From: Acanthococcus lagerstroemiae
Taxonomy: Eukaryota; Arthropoda; Insecta; Hemiptera; Eriococcidae
Length of the DNA stretch: 64,000 nt
NCBI GenBank assembly: GCA_031841125.1
Contig: CM063108.1
Location: 29,191,399 to 29,255,398, forward strand
Direction of reading: 5' to 3'
Positions 35,996 through 48,040 of this stretch are shown here, piece after piece (the first letter of the stretch is position 1; each line of letters begins with the position of its first letter). The notes below the pieces were generated by a model that saw nothing but the letters and a program-made list of their open reading frames with translations, was not told the origin of the DNA and searched no databases. The position numbers and the translations under genes were made by a program.

Positions 35996-38900
35996 CTATA
36001 ACAAATATCCAGTTTGAATTAGTAACACAGCCTTTTAACATTTTGGCAAATTATAAAAGATTTCCATTAGGTACAATAAATGCCTTCCACCTCCGAAACT
36101 GCGCGATTGACGAAGTACGTCATTGAGTAATCATTTAGTTAGCTAAGTTGAACCCGCGAAATCGGCTATAAGGTAGAATACCAGTTATTGGTCAGATTTT
36201 CAGAGGGACCTCACTCCACTGTCAATGTATGAAAGGAAACAGTTTTTTTTTGGACAATCAGTAGTTCCATCCTTCAACTAGAACGCATGTGAAGATGAAA
36301 TCATTACAGCCCATAGAGATTGTACACGATGCTATCTAAGTTCGGTCCAACGACCAATGTTTGGCAAACCCGCCTATTATTGGTCAGATGAGATTTCTCA
36401 ATTTCCATCACGTTGTATAGTGTATACTGTATACTGTATACCCAATAAAATATATTCCATGATACTGCACAAAACACAATCGCATACTTCTTTTTTTTTT
36501 TTTGGTAAATTTTAGTAAATTGGTTGGAAAATGTCAATTATTGGTCGACCAACAATTGGCATCTATTCGTAAAAGGAATCCTTTTCCGTTGCCTTGAAAA
36601 TTGGGTATAATATGATAATTAGTGCCTATTGTTGGTCACGCCAATTGTTAGTCACTTTATCCCCCGGGAACAGACTGTCGGCGGCACACCAATATTGACT
36701 GGCGGGAATCGGGGAGATCCCGTAGCCGCCAGTCGAAGAGCCCGGAAGAGGGTGGGCCCACCATCGGCATTCCACCGAAGCTGCGGCAGCAGAAGAACAA
36801 TGACAGTAACGGGTGAGAAAGGTTGATGAAGCAAGGAGAAGCCCAATGACACCTCGGAACCTGTGAGTGTCCCCTCCCGTTTTGAGGAGCGTCACTGGTA
36901 GGTGACCCTGGAACCTGATACCCGACTCATTTGCTCGACCCACTTTGAGGAAGCAATAAAGAACTTGATGCTGAAATCTTGTGGTAACCGTTTGACCATG
37001 GATGCGGCCCCCTCTACTTGGAGCGACCCTCCCGTCTTGGGTGTGTTGCTCAAGTGGCGGGCGGGGAAGGAAGATGGAAGCCGATAGGGGAGTGTTGTGA
37101 AATCGAAGGAGACAATAAACAACCAGAAGCAGACTGAGACAATGACTGACTGATTGGACAACAGACAAACAGAATAGTTGTATCTAGCTTTAAGGTTGTA
37201 AATATTGTTACGCACGCGTAGCTTGCAAACCCCTAATTTCAGAGAGAAACCCGGCTCGTAGCGCGACCGTCGTCGCTGGTAACTATTCACGCGGAGGGTT
37301 GTGTTTTACACCCTCCAGAATACGTCACGACTGGTAAAAGCGGCCACGGTCAGGCTATATAGACTCGAACGGCCGGCCGGTCGAGAGTCACTTCTAGTCG
37401 AGTCGAGGCTCCGATACAGTCTGCTTTGGTATAGTCCGCTGCGTGCTGCACCCAGGTGTCTGGTGCATCGTTGCGGATATTCGAACCGAGAATCTTCGAT
37501 ATGCTCCTCCGTCGCAGCATCCAGGTGTCTGGTGCTCCGGGACCAAACCGAAGGGGGTCGCATCCTACTTCGATATACTCCTCTACGTGCTGCATCCAGG
37601 TGTCTGGTGCACCGTCACGGATATTCGAGCTGGAAATCTCCCGTCGCAGCATCCAGGTGTCTAATGCTCCGGGACAGAACCGTCGCGACACCTACAACCT
37701 TTGACCTAGCTAGGGCAACTAAGCCTCATCGTAAAGTCACCCCCGTGCCCCTGTTCTTCGTTTATACATATTACGAAGTCCAAATACTAGTTGTTCGTTG
37801 TACATATTAAGTTAAGTAAAAGTCTTGATACAGTCTACGACTTCAACCCTTGCGTTGTCAATCCTCCGGTGCTGACGAACCTCACACCTCAAGTTCGATG
37901 TCTTACAACCTCCGCTCGAGGAAATCAGACGTAACACCAGGAGTTGCCCAACGCAACCATTGCAACCTCCCCCAGCGTAACAATGGCCTCCACACGAACA
38001 ATAATGTGTAGATATTTCATATTACAATATGTGCAGTGGAGCCTTGCTAATTCGAATCGCTGGGGTCGACGAATTTCATTCGATTTATGTATGATTCGTG
38101 TTATTAAGAATTCGATTTCTGAAGGAAGTAGTTCGATTTATCGGAAATTCGATTTATTGAGGTAGAATTCGATTTGTATATAATAAGCTCATGATGTCAC
38201 CTAAATTGCTTCACGGTACTTGTCGAAACACGACGTGCATAAAATTACTGTACACACACACATATTGTCATAAGTTCGATTTGTCAAGGCTTTTCACTTA
38301 TAACGTTCGATAACCAGAGGTTCTCCCTCTTTTCGGTCGCTTCACAAAGTTCGATTTATCTAAATTACATTCGGTCTACAGAGGTAAAAATACATGCATT
38401 TTGGTACATTGGGGTCGGGACCTGAATATTAGTTCGAAATATCCTAAAATTCGATATATCGATGTTCGAAAAAACGAGGTTCCACTGTAATTTAAAAATG
38501 TGAGCTCTCCTCGTTGCCCCGCGGTAAACCTACTCAAAGGTATGTAAGACAGTAGATTATTATTTCAATGTACATAGTCCAATACATGGAGCCACCGTCG
38601 AAAGTTCCCGACTGACCGCCGGACGGGGCCTTAGCTCCCTCGCGAGTGAAAAAAAGAAGCCAGACAACATTTTATCTTCGATCGTCAATCGGGTACACGT
38701 TTAAGAGTAAGGGTATCCCTAGTATCTTGAGACGTTGATGCAGCAACTTCTCTGCTTTTTTTCCTGTATCTAGGCCACAACTAACAGGCAAAGATATGTA
38801 TAAATCTTGATCAGTCCAGTTTATGTTCAGTGAAAGTTAGAGGGGTATAGCTTTCAAATTGTTAGAAATTTAATATGTAATTCAAAATGACGTGCAAAAT

Positions 38901-41900
38901 TTTCAACAATTATGTTGCAATACCTGAATCATCTTATTATCACCGCCTTCCCATGTAAACCGTTCGTCAAAATAAGGATCATCGTTAGTACCAATATAAA
39001 ATGGCTCCCAGTGGCCGGGCCTTTTGCTAGTGTGCAGCACTTGTAATCCCGAAGTAATCTTCGCTCTCATCCATTGCTTCCGTTTCGGTATCCTATGACA
39101 AGCGTCGCAAAAGAATGTTTGAAAGGAGAATGCCTTCTTAATGTTTATCATCTTGACCTAAAAAACAGAAAAGCGATCTATCAGTAAGTTCCTGAAAAAG
39201 GAAATGTATTCATTTTTCAAGTTCCTAAGTAAGTGTAGGTATATCTTGAAAGCATTATAGGATTCCAATGCCGACTTGCAAGTTATTTCTACTTTTGCTA
39301 TTATACATTCAAAAAATTTAGAAACCGGACTGATACACGCATGAACTCCTCAAAGACTTACTAATTGCTTTTTTGTTTCCGGTACATCAACGCCGGGCAC
39401 AACGTCGAAAGGGGGCAAGACAAAAACTTCTGGCGGAGTTCTTTCAGTTGAGTGATTTCGAGTTCTGATCATTTGTAAGAAATCCGGGATAATATGCGTA
39501 CTGGGATACAGCTCGACGTCAGCAACCAACATGAAGTGAGTGGTGGTGGCATCCCTAGCGATATTACGACCCACGTTTATAGGAAACAGCAATTTTTTTT
39601 GGATCCTATACAGGTTACTGGCATTCAGATTAATCCATGGTGGAGGAACAGTGCAGTCTATGTTTCCATCTTCGCCGGCGTCTCGTGGCTTAGGGATGAA
39701 TTTCGGCGTATGTTTGCTGTCGAAGAACAGGTGAAAAGAAACGTATTGTCGAATCAGCGAGTCTCGACAGCGTCTCATGAATTGTATGCTCTGCAGAGTA
39801 AGCTGGAAGTCGGAACCTGGCGCGTAGAAGGCGACGGAAACTGGGCCCTTCCAACGTTGCACAATTGGTTCCAGATGCTCAATGTACCTGACATCGGTGG
39901 TTGTGGCATAGGTGATACTATCATTGCACGGAAACCACATGTCCGCGGGGATGTAGTTGTAGTGAACCCAGAAATTACCTTTTTGTCCCAGCTTATACTT
40001 ATTTCTCACATCATAGCAGCGAAGTATATCGCGTAGAGAAGAAGTTCCATTTGTTGGAGCAGATTGGTTAACACTCAAATGAGTCGTGTACCTGTTCGAT
40101 CATATACAACTGACATAAGTAATATTTCTTCTACGAAGAAAGGGAAGACTTGTGTTCATCATTTTACTTGGTCGTTCAATTCTGAACGATGCATACCGAA
40201 AAGACTTAATGGAGCGGTGAATTTTGCCTACTACAACGATATTTAGGGTAAAGAAACAAAGCATATGGTCATAATGTTCCCGTTTTACTACCTAATTGAA
40301 GAACTCGCTCTTGAATTGGTAACAACTGAAGCGAAAAAATCAGATCTTGAAATTGTTGATTTGCCAACTCTAACAGAAGATAACTGGAGTGAGCCCCCTC
40401 CCTTATGGCTTAGGCCCTCCTGAAAAAACACGCCTTCGCGTGATTTTTGCATTTGAATTCAAGAAATAATAACGCCGTATTTACAATACTTTTACAGTAC
40501 CTAAACTATTTTAATACTTTTGTACAGCGCACATATAATGAGTAAAAGTTAAAAGAAAAAAATTAGCTAAAAATTGAATGTTTTGCAGTCGCGGATCCAA
40601 AGGAGGGCCATGGGGTACATGACCCTCTAGGTTGAAATTTTTAACGCAATAATAGGAAAAAAGGAATAAAAATGATGAATTGTACCCTCATTACACGCCA
40701 CAAATGTATAATAACGCATCTTGCATATTCGTCATTACGTATATTCCACATTAGATAAAATATTTTTCTGGGAGCACCCCCACCCCCACACCGCTGCCAA
40801 CATAAAAGGAACAGCTAATCAATATGCATCGTCACTACTGTACCCCCCCCCCAATCTCCTTTTTCTATATCCGCGCCTGATGTTTTGGCAGTTTTTGTTA
40901 GGTAATGAGGGGCGAATTAATACGTAAGCATGGGAAGTATTTGCTTAGGGCGCGAAGAAGAGAAGGGCGCCATGAGGAGGCGAAAAGTATCTTTTTTACA
41001 ATACTTGATCAGAAAGATGATGTTTACTTTAGTATTTCGCCAGTGGAAAGTAGCTCTCTTCACTGAAAAATCAGACACAAGCATAACCTCAGTGTAAAGT
41101 AAACGTGCCTCAATGTAAAAACATGGGTCACATATTTACATGCAGATACGTTTACCAACCGACATGATGGAGCGACACCAAGAACGCCGACGGGTGCCGA
41201 GAGCGGCCGACTAATGCCGAGGCGGTTATTACGACGTTATAATGGCAATCGTTGCTTCCTGATATTATTCGCTATCGGAACTGTACGTTTCTTTTTTTAG
41301 CTGGGAAAATCCACATGGTGAATTTTTCAGTGTGGCTTTTTTGACAAGACAACGCGGTTAATATTTTCCCTTTTTGATCATATATTGTGAAAAATATCTC
41401 ACAAAACAAGAGCCGAAAGTGAGTTTGCATGACTCGGGAACTGCTCACTCGTTACGCTTTTTTGCACATTTTCCCCGCATGTAAACACTCACTTTTGACT
41501 CTTGGTGTGTAATATATGTACTAATTTCAACGCAAGATAATGCCTCGCATTATCGACGTTTTGCAATGCAATTCGCGCCAGCAGAGCTCGCTGAAGGCGC
41601 CAATTTTGATCTTGCTTCCTACGCCAAAAAAGGTTGATCCACCCCTGTAGGTAATAATGCCTCTTTGCATTATGAAGCATTTAATTTGGATTTAAATGAT
41701 ATGAATACAGTTAAGAATCAGTTTTTGTGAAAACCGAGAGTGAAATAGATTGTAGAGATTGATTTACTACACCAGATGGCGCCCGTATCTTAAAATACTA
41801 GGTGTACAATAAACCAGTTCGGAGACCAGCTTCCTACATGCAAAAAATATTAGCAATGAAATTAAATCTTTCTTTTTCAATTTCCAAATTTCCTTAAAAC

Positions 41901-42431
41901 GCAGTCAATATACAAACCGACTTTTCTATAGACATTCAAAAGCCATCACTTTTTCGACACGACATTGCGGTCGAATTTGATATAAAATTCGATATAAGTC
42001 GAGTTGCTATGTCGATACCGAATTTTAAATAGAATTCTTTTTCGAAATTGATGCAACATCTACATGTCGATGTTGATATGATAACGCAAGTTTTGCAGTG
42101 TATTTCGATATAATACCTCAACTTTTGAATCGAAATCTACATCAAATTCGACTACAATATCATGTCAAAAAAGTATAGGATCTTGTGCGTCGACGTTTAT
42201 TTTGAGGGTTAATGAAACTTGGAAAGCCTTACCTCCAGATTTGCTAGTAATTTACCAGATCTTCATGAATTATTATTGGTTATTAACGAGCAAGAGGAGA
42301 TAGCTATCTTACGTGTTGCAGCACATGGAGTATGCGAGAAATCCAGCTCCTACTGCCATAAAAAGAACGCAAGTGTAATTCCTCCGACGATTAAGGAATA
42401 ATCGACAAAGCAACCGATGTTTCTGCATCAT
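35780..42431 (-). CDS. GT49 glycosyltransferase, B4GAT1-like, copy 2 (four exons, 432 aa)
   Basis: Minus-strand exons 42431-42313, 40091-39362, 39157-38924 and 35995-35780 join to 432 residues without a stop or frame break. Residues 1-39 form a basic tail (MMQKHRLLCRLFLNRRR) and a hydrophobic anchor at about 19-38. The catalytic exon is very similar to copy 1 and keeps KGPVSVAFYAPG, INVGRNIARDATTTHF and ADVELYPS (D231, E233). The C-terminal exons keep WEPFYIGTNDDPYFDERFTW and the YDYHILNNAFLVH segment. The N-terminus and lumenal stem differ most from copy 1, with seven extra residues after the anchor. The role is inferred as a Golgi glycosyltransferase, probably glucuronyltransferase-like; its acceptor is unknown. 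The intact frame and retained splice sites suggest it is expressed. Confidence 0.88.
36180..36640. other. Intron 3 sequence, no gene seen
   Basis: Contains repeated words TTATTGGTC and CAATTGGC on both strands and a poly-T tract near 36490, hinting at a decayed inverted-repeat element. Ends were not resolved. Confidence 0.3.
37206..37982. mobile_element. Solo-LTR-like block with internal tandem repeats
   Basis: It begins TGTTACGC and ends GCGTAACA, a perfect 8-bp inverted terminus with the TG...CA rule of LTRs. It is about 777 bp and carries a TATATA box at 37355-37361. The unit GCATCCAGGTGTCTGGTGCT recurs four times at 37443-37680. No adjacent primer-binding site, gag or pol is seen. Flanking 5-mers do not match, so target duplication is not confirmed. 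It interrupts the retroposon of 36650-38655. Confidence 0.5.
38034..38487. mobile_element. pogo/Tigger-like MITE
   Basis: The left end CAGTGGAGCCTTGCTAATTC and the reverse-complemented right end CAGTGGAACCTCGTTTTTTC share the CAGTGGAACCTCG...TTCGAA signature of pogo-type elements. The interior is rich in TTCGATTTAT-like words. No transposase. TA is present on the right side only. Confidence 0.65.
38924..39157 (-). CDS. GT49 copy 2, exon 3 (residues 284-361)
   Basis: The acceptor TTTTTTAG/GTC and donor CAG/GTATTG enclose 78 codons in phase 0-0, as in copy 1. It has CDACHRIPKR and WEPFYIGTNDDPYFDERF. Confidence 0.88.
39362..40091 (-). CDS. GT49 copy 2, exon 2 (residues 40-283, catalytic domain)
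   Basis: The acceptor GAACAG/G is in phase 2 and the donor TTA/GTAAGT in phase 0. An in-frame TGA lies just upstream of the acceptor (in ATATGATCG), which shows the exon cannot extend further and supports the shared AACAG boundary in all three copies. Confidence 0.88.
40586..40879. mobile_element. hAT-type MITE with perfect 8-bp target duplication
   Basis: Bounded by ATGTTTTG on both sides (40578-40585 and 40880-40887). The ends CAGTCGCGGAT and (reverse complement) CAGGCGCGGAT are inverted repeats. At 294 bp with no frame it is a MITE. It lies in intron 1 of GT49 copy 2 and is absent from copy 1. Confidence 0.85.
42313..42431 (-). CDS. GT49 copy 2, exon 1 (residues 1-39, membrane anchor)
   Basis: The donor AACAC/GTAAGA is in phase 2. 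The homologous position to exon 1 of copy 1 is shown by flanking similarity (TATCTTAC..GTTGCAGCA). The start is the first of two consecutive ATGs. Confidence 0.8.
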
Positions 42432-42894
42432 CTTGCTATTGTAATTCCTGAATGGAGAACTCTACTACAGCAGTCTTGAGATACTACCCGAAGAAAACCG
42501 AGCTCAGTTTTTAAAAGCATACCTGCAACAGTGACGTCATGGAGCTGGTTACCTTGCAATATAAACGTAAAATTGCTCCCACTAACCCTGTTGTTGAATT
42601 TACTCGAAGAGCAGACAGAAGCATCCCGAGACGGTTAGCTGGATAACATTGTCTGGAAAAACGTGTGAAAGAAGTATAGATAGAGCTCTGTATACTTCGT
42701 GTAAGTATGATCGTCCGCCATTTTGACTTCAGTCAATGTGATGCACTAGCAGTAGTGCTCGCAGGCTGGCACAAGGAACGTGATGCTCGCAAGGGAATAC
42801 AGGCTGACACAAGGAGTGTGGTACTCGCAGGCGAATAAAGTGTTGAGTCAGTCCAGTCAGTCTATATGTTCGGTCTAGTGATTTGTACATGTTG

Positions 42895-43800
42895 ATATAA
42901 TATGTAGATGATGTTTTAATTGCAGGGGCGAATTAGAGCTTGGTCTCTGAAGGAGTCAAGTTACTGAATGAAGATTTTACAATCAAAGTGATGAAATGTG
43001 TTAATAATTTTATTGGATTGCATTTAGATATGTTGCCTGAACATATAATTATCCTTCAGTCCAAGTACATTGAGCTGTGTGCTGTCAAGTTTGGATTGGA
43101 TTCAGCCAAACCTGTGAAGACGCCTATGGAAATGAAATTGAGTTTAGATAAAACTAACTTTGATACAGCTCCCTGTGATTTAAAATTTCAGAAATTGTTG
43201 GGTGCGCTGAATTATGTTACTGAAAAACGTCGTCCGGGTATAACCTATGCAGTGAACGTACTTAGTCGTCATACTCTGAAGGCTAATGAAGAAACATATC
43301 ACTATTTGCAAAGAGTCTTGAAGTATCTGACATCAACCAAAGACTTAGAAACTAGCACATAAATGCAATGAGAATTCGGTACCATTGACTGCGTACTGCG
43401 ACGCCTCCTGGGGTTCGGAAAGTGACAGGAAGTCAACCACAGGTTACATAATTCAAGTATTCGGTAATTTAGTACATTTTAAAAGTAGGAAACAGTCTCT
43501 GGTGGCACCATAGACTGCCGAATCCGAATTTATTGCACTCTTTGAGCATAGTAGTGAGGTCTCCGGATTAGGAGTATCATACAGGATTTGCAGGTACATG
43601 TGGGGTCGAGTACAATCTTCAAGGACAACCTTACCTGCATACGAATCACAGAATCAAACGGAAATTATAATCGTACAATAATGTAGATTTAAAATGTCAT
43701 CACGTTAAGTATTTAGATAATGAGAATATAATTAAGCTTGTATATATAGAATCACATTTGAATTTGGCTGACATGCTTACTAAATCATTAGGTATGTGAA
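42895..43800 (+). pseudogene. Ty1/Copia retrotransposon fragment (end of RT, RNase H)
   Basis: The sequence opens with the reverse-transcriptase active-site box YVDDVLIAGA at about 42904-42933, then an in-frame stop, then a frame of 140 codons (42940-43362) with KFGLDSAKPVKTPME, LLGALNYVTEKRRPGITYAV and LQRVLKYL, the standard Copia RT/RNase H connection. After a frameshift, RNase H pieces (LTAYCDASWGSESDRKSTTG, FIAL) and the closing NLADMLTKSLG are readable. Gag, protease and integrase are absent. A purine tract AGGGAA followed by TGTTGAAG at about 43914-43927 may mark the start of a 3' LTR, but no second LTR was found. Confidence 0.85.
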
Positions 43801-44012
43801 ACTAAAATTAAGTTCACCATGTTACCTTTAGGTTTTTCTGGTAAAAATGTAACCAATCAGTGAAACTCTTTTCTCTTTTAGAACTAGTCTTAAATATACC
43901 CCGTCAGTGTTGTAGGGAAATGTTGAAGTGGTAACACTGACTCCGGTGTAAAACCGTTTTTTTAATTCTCCGGTTCATTTTTTGAATTTTCAGCGTTTAG
44001 TTCAGATAAGGT

Positions 44013-44170
44013 TCTATAACAATACGGGTAAAGACAGCCGCCATGTTCTTTCCAGTTTGGTCCGTGAAAAGAAAATCGGGTGAGCGGTGAAGACCGCATG
44101 ACCAGTTCTCGTTTCACGGAACAAACTGGAAAGAACATGGCAGCTGTCTTTACCTGTCTCTGTATAGAGC
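44013..44170. repeat. Long imperfect hairpin (palindromic MITE-like)
   Basis: Arms of about 57 bp separated by about 42 bp. Both contain GGTAAAGACAG, CCATGTTCTTTCCAGTTTG and TCCGTGAAA in inverted orientation. No coding content. Confidence 0.75.
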
Positions 44171-45080
44171 GCTAGTTTAGACCGTTATACGAAGGTACTG
44201 CGGTGATAGTGAAATATACATATATTATGAGGAATTCGGTTTTTTAATTTATGTGGACTTCAGTTTTTTTTTTTTTTTTTTTACAAGAAAATGTCAAAAT
44301 GAATTTCCATGGAAATGATTATTTCATTCCTCCTCAAATGTAACGCGTAACGCGCAAAACGCCACGCGTAATAGTATCTATGGTTTTCTGGTTTGTGTAC
44401 CAAAGTAAAGACATGAAAATGTCAAAAAGGAGGTAAAAAATAAGAAAAATAAAATAAGGAAAGATAGCAAAAATAAAAAGAGAAAAGAAAGGAGAACTTT
44501 TTGCGGAGGCGCTTTTAAGGATCTGCACTTGTGGTGCATTTCACCCAACCAAGATGCTAACTAATTTTGCCTGTTTCTGCGGACTTAGTGCGGTACGATT
44601 GAGCCAGCTTGTTTTTCAATTTTCATCCTAAAGTGGTTCGCCATTTCTTTTTTTCAGTTCATTGCTAAGAATACTAACTTCTGAAAATCATTTAGGCCCT
44701 CCTTCTCCACTACCGTGGAGTACACCGGTGTCCTTATGAAGGCCTATACGTTAATAAATATAGATGGATTCGATTTCACAATATTTCTGGCGGCCTTACG
44801 GTTACTCGTATAACTAGACATTCAACTAATTAACACAATTGATAGTACCCTCGTTTCTTGATGAAGGCGCTGATGACGTTTTATCAGGAACTGATATCGC
44901 GCCTGCCTACATGTGTCAATAAACGAATGAAATAAACTTCACTTCCTAGTTTGGTAATCTTCATCATGTTGAGTATTCATCTGTGGAATAAGAAAACCGA
45001 CTTTACGTCAGAAAACGAAATTTTGGAAAACACTCGTTTAAAGATCTCACGCTACCTTTCTGCCGTGTTTGTGTCTGAAG

Positions 45081-46293
45081 CAGTGGCGTGCGGTGACTTT
45101 TCCTATAAGGTATAAGCGATAAGCGTAGAGGTGAAGTGAAAATCAGAATAAAAGTATGAAACATGTTACTACAAAACGACATGGATGGAATTATTCAAAT
45201 TGTCGTACCCCTGTGTAGGGTCATTCCATATGCATTCATTCTTTTCAGCGACGAATAATAGACACAGGGACGTACCACTGAAGAGTTTTTCCTGGGGTGG
45301 GAGGGGGGGGGGTAAAAACTGTAGAAGTCCCAACTGACTCAACTCAAAATTACCAAGTACCAAAACAAAAAAAAAACCTTTTGACTTGTTGGATTTTTCC
45401 AACTGACTCAACTCAAAATTCCCAAACATCACAGCAAAAAAAATCTTTGGCTTGTTGGGTTTTTCCAACTCCGCCTGATTGAAATTGTAAATTTTCCCAA
45501 CTGCTGAGTAAGAAATTCTTGCAGGGGGAGCTGCCCCCCTAGCGGTAAATCCCTGAATAAACATGACCAACAAAACAGTTTTCCACCATCTTCACAACCG
45601 CGGTTAACCACAAAATGTTTTCATATTGCGATACATGGCAATGTATAGTAAAACTCGAATCACCTCTCTCTTTTGCTCAGTTTTTAAAAATGGTAATTCT
45701 GGTTTAGGCTTCCCACCATTAATAATTTCTAATTGTTCATTAAGAGTAAGTCGCGAAAACAGTTTTCCAATAAGATTTCGAATACGCATTGGCAAAAAAA
45801 CACGGAGCATTCAAACATAACGCGTTGACTAGTGAAAGAACATAATCGCGTGTCACTGTCAACTTCAACGTTCGTGTGTAGCCAAGCCGAGCCGGAAGCG
45901 CTTTAAGAGGCGCCTCCAGAACGCAACCAAACGCACAGGTTTCATCGCGTTGAACATGCTAGTGTGTTTTTGAGTTGGTAATTAACACGGAAGGGGGAGC
46001 ATAAGTTGTGCAGTGTATGCAGCATGGAAAAGAAGTGTTAGACCCAATGCACATCTCGCTGGCCTATATGAATATACATGTATGAGGATTGTCAAACGTT
46101 GAACCGTATACATCTCCCATGAATTATACTTAAGCGTGAGCGTTGTAAGCGTCAATACAGTCGCTGTTTTGCCCAATGTTTCATTATCTTTTATTTTTTA
46201 CATTGAAGTTTATATTGTATATGAAAACTTATCTTCTCGGGAATTTTCAGGGTAAGCCGTGCTTACCTTGCTTGCCGGGAATGCACGCCACTG
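45081..46293. mobile_element. hAT-like non-autonomous element, CAGTGGCGTGC ends
   Basis: Begins CAGTGGCGTGC and ends with its reverse complement GCACGCCACTG. The flanking 8-mers GTCTGAAG and GCTTGGAG match at five of eight positions, which suits an aged 8-bp duplication. A MITE of another family (45265-45555) is nested inside. A partial second copy lies at 16785-17567. No transposase frame is visible. Confidence 0.7.
45265..45555. mobile_element. hAT MITE, CAGGGACGTACC family, nested
   Basis: Starts CAGGGACGTACC and ends TAAATCCCTG. The flanking 8-mers AATAGACA and AATAAACA differ at one position. The interior has reiterated CCAACTGACTCAACTCAAAA and TTTTCCCAACT, which also occur in the copies at 16384-16784 and 58365-58725. 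Confidence 0.8.
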
Positions 46294-48040
46294 GCTTGGA
46301 GAAGGCTGGAATGGGAAATATCATGTTGTATTTTACATATTTCTAATCGTAATTTCCTCAGCTGGAGCACCGTGATAGTCTCCCCATCATCACTGTCATC
46401 TCGTCTTGCAAAGACGGAGTTGACTCTATCCTTTACCGGTGGAATAAGAAAACCGACCTCAGCCACAAAACAAAATTTCGCGTAAATGCATATTTAACAT
46501 TACGTTGTTTTTCTTATCCACTTTTTTCGAGTTCAGTGCCAGATTCCCCAGCGAAACTCCGACTCCAGCGCTATCTAGAATCACTTTTACGAAGTAGTAG
46601 TGTTCGTATACGAAAGAATAATGCCGTTCCCGCAAATTTATGTTATAAATGCAAATTTGAATTTTCTGACGTAAGGTCGGTTTTCTTATTCCACATCACC
46701 TATAGCTTTTAGGAAAGGCGGAATGTTCCCATTGAAATACAAAGCTGCGGACCTTGACTGTTGGTGCTGACTGCAAAACATAAGATGAGCCTTTAAAGGG
46801 TAGGTGGGAGATTTGGCTTCCCAATAGCTATGTAGACACTTGGTGTAGGTCAATGAATTTCAATAAGACTCAAAACACGAATGAGGTTTGAGACCCCCAA
46901 ACATATATTAATATCTTGAGCTGTGCGGTCCAGAAATAATGTACATTAAAAGTTAAATCCAATTATCTATACCTAAATATTATTCAAGTTTTAATTTTGT
47001 ACATTTACCTGGGAAAAGTTTTACTTGATCTCTATATAGTAATGGCAGACCGCTATCAATTTAGAAGAGACAACAAAACTGAAAAATAACTCTGTTACAG
47101 AGACCAAACGAACGAGATCCTTATTCTTCGATTGTGTCAATTGGACAGAAAACCCGAGTATACGTGTAGTTATTTTTGAAATCATTGCGTACAAAAAACT
47201 AACAGGTTTTTGGTATTTAGTGTCGTAGTCGAAGAAGGTTCATAATTTAAGATCGTCGTAAAGCAACCGGAGAAGTAATTATTTTGACGGGTGACGATAA
47301 AGTGAAAAATATTACCATATTTAATCGGCGGGAGTAGGGTATGTTCAACGTACCTAGAACCTATGTCCCACCAACTCACGCAAAAATTTCAGTTCCAGTT
47401 GCAAAATCATGATCTCTCCACCACAGGTGCTCAGTTAAGGAAAAGCCATCGAGAGACGACTTCCAGAAGGACGCAGTTCGCTAACACATCGGATGGACGA
47501 CCACATTCAGATCAGAATGGGATACATAAATTCGGAATTGTTATAGTTTTTCACTGTTATGATGATTACGAGTGAACGCCAACCACCTAATGTTTATAAA
47601 ATTAACGCTACTTCCATTTCCAAACTACGACCAGTAATTCATCAGTATTGAAATAGTCTTGTCTCCATGCACTAATTTGTCATCGGCAGGTGGATTTGTA
47701 AGCGAAAGAAGAATTTCATATCAATATTGCGGTGTACTTAATCGTTCCACAAGGTTGTAAGTAATTTTGGATCTGAAACTGAAAGAAGTTTTTCGATCGT
47801 TTTTCAATTTTCTTAATTCTTTAGTTTTCAAGTTTAGCAGTAGAAAATAATTTCATTCGGGAAACTTGCGGTTATTGAATCATTTTCCAGCAAGGTGATA
47901 ATGAGATTTAAGTTAATTCCTCAGTAAAGTACCACTCGTTGACAGGGTATTTAAGTTGTATTTTTTATGTTTTTGGCTTGATGCCATTATCAGTTGTCTT
48001 ACAACCGAGGTTATACTAGAGTGCGGCTAATATATAGGTA
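46294..48040. other. No gene seen
   Basis: The first kilobase is duplicated 5' flank of GT49 copy 2; the rest is unassigned AT-rich sequence. Short frames only. Confidence 0.4.

Larger units (their letters stand above)
36650..38655 (+). mobile_element. Dispersed GC-rich retroposon, copy B, split by two insertions
   Basis: Segments 36840-37105 and 38488-38655 match the two halves of copy A (12462-12930). They share GTCTTGTGGTAACCGT-like and CCCCCTCTACTTGGAGCG blocks and the 3' end GGCCTTAGCTCCCTCGCGAG running into A-rich sequence. Between them sit an LTR-like block (37206-37982) and a pogo-like MITE (38034-38487). The long minus frame 36626-37168 over the 5' half has no recognised domain and probably reflects the high GC of the repeat. 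Confidence 0.6.
31790..47280. repeat. Segmental duplication unit 2 (contains GT49 copy 2)
   Basis: The partner of 20690-30560 in the same orientation. The unit is about 5.6 kb longer because of insertions found only here: the composite element at 32288-33420, the hAT at 33768-35144, the retroposon, LTR and pogo-like cluster at 36650-38655, the MITE at 40586-40879, the Copia block, the hairpin at 44013-44170 and the hAT-like element at 45081-46293. Boundaries are approximate. Confidence 0.7.

Noticed and set aside
36626..37168. 180-codon open frame on the minus strand
   Set aside because: It lies across a GC-rich dispersed retroposon whose other copy (12462-12930) is not open in this frame, and the predicted protein has no recognisable domain.
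37443..37680. Spaced repeats resembling a CRISPR array
   Set aside because: Repeat spacing and unit sequence are irregular, the context is eukaryotic and no cas genes are present.
37301..37810. 169-codon plus-strand frame and overlapping frames with repeated HPGVW or IQVSGA peptides
   Set aside because: The peptides simply translate the tandem 20-mers of an LTR-like block; several frames are equally open.
39494..40036. 180-codon plus-strand frame opposite GT49 copy 2 exon 2
   Set aside because: Antisense shadow of a conserved catalytic exon; the same shadow occurs opposite copies 1 and 3.
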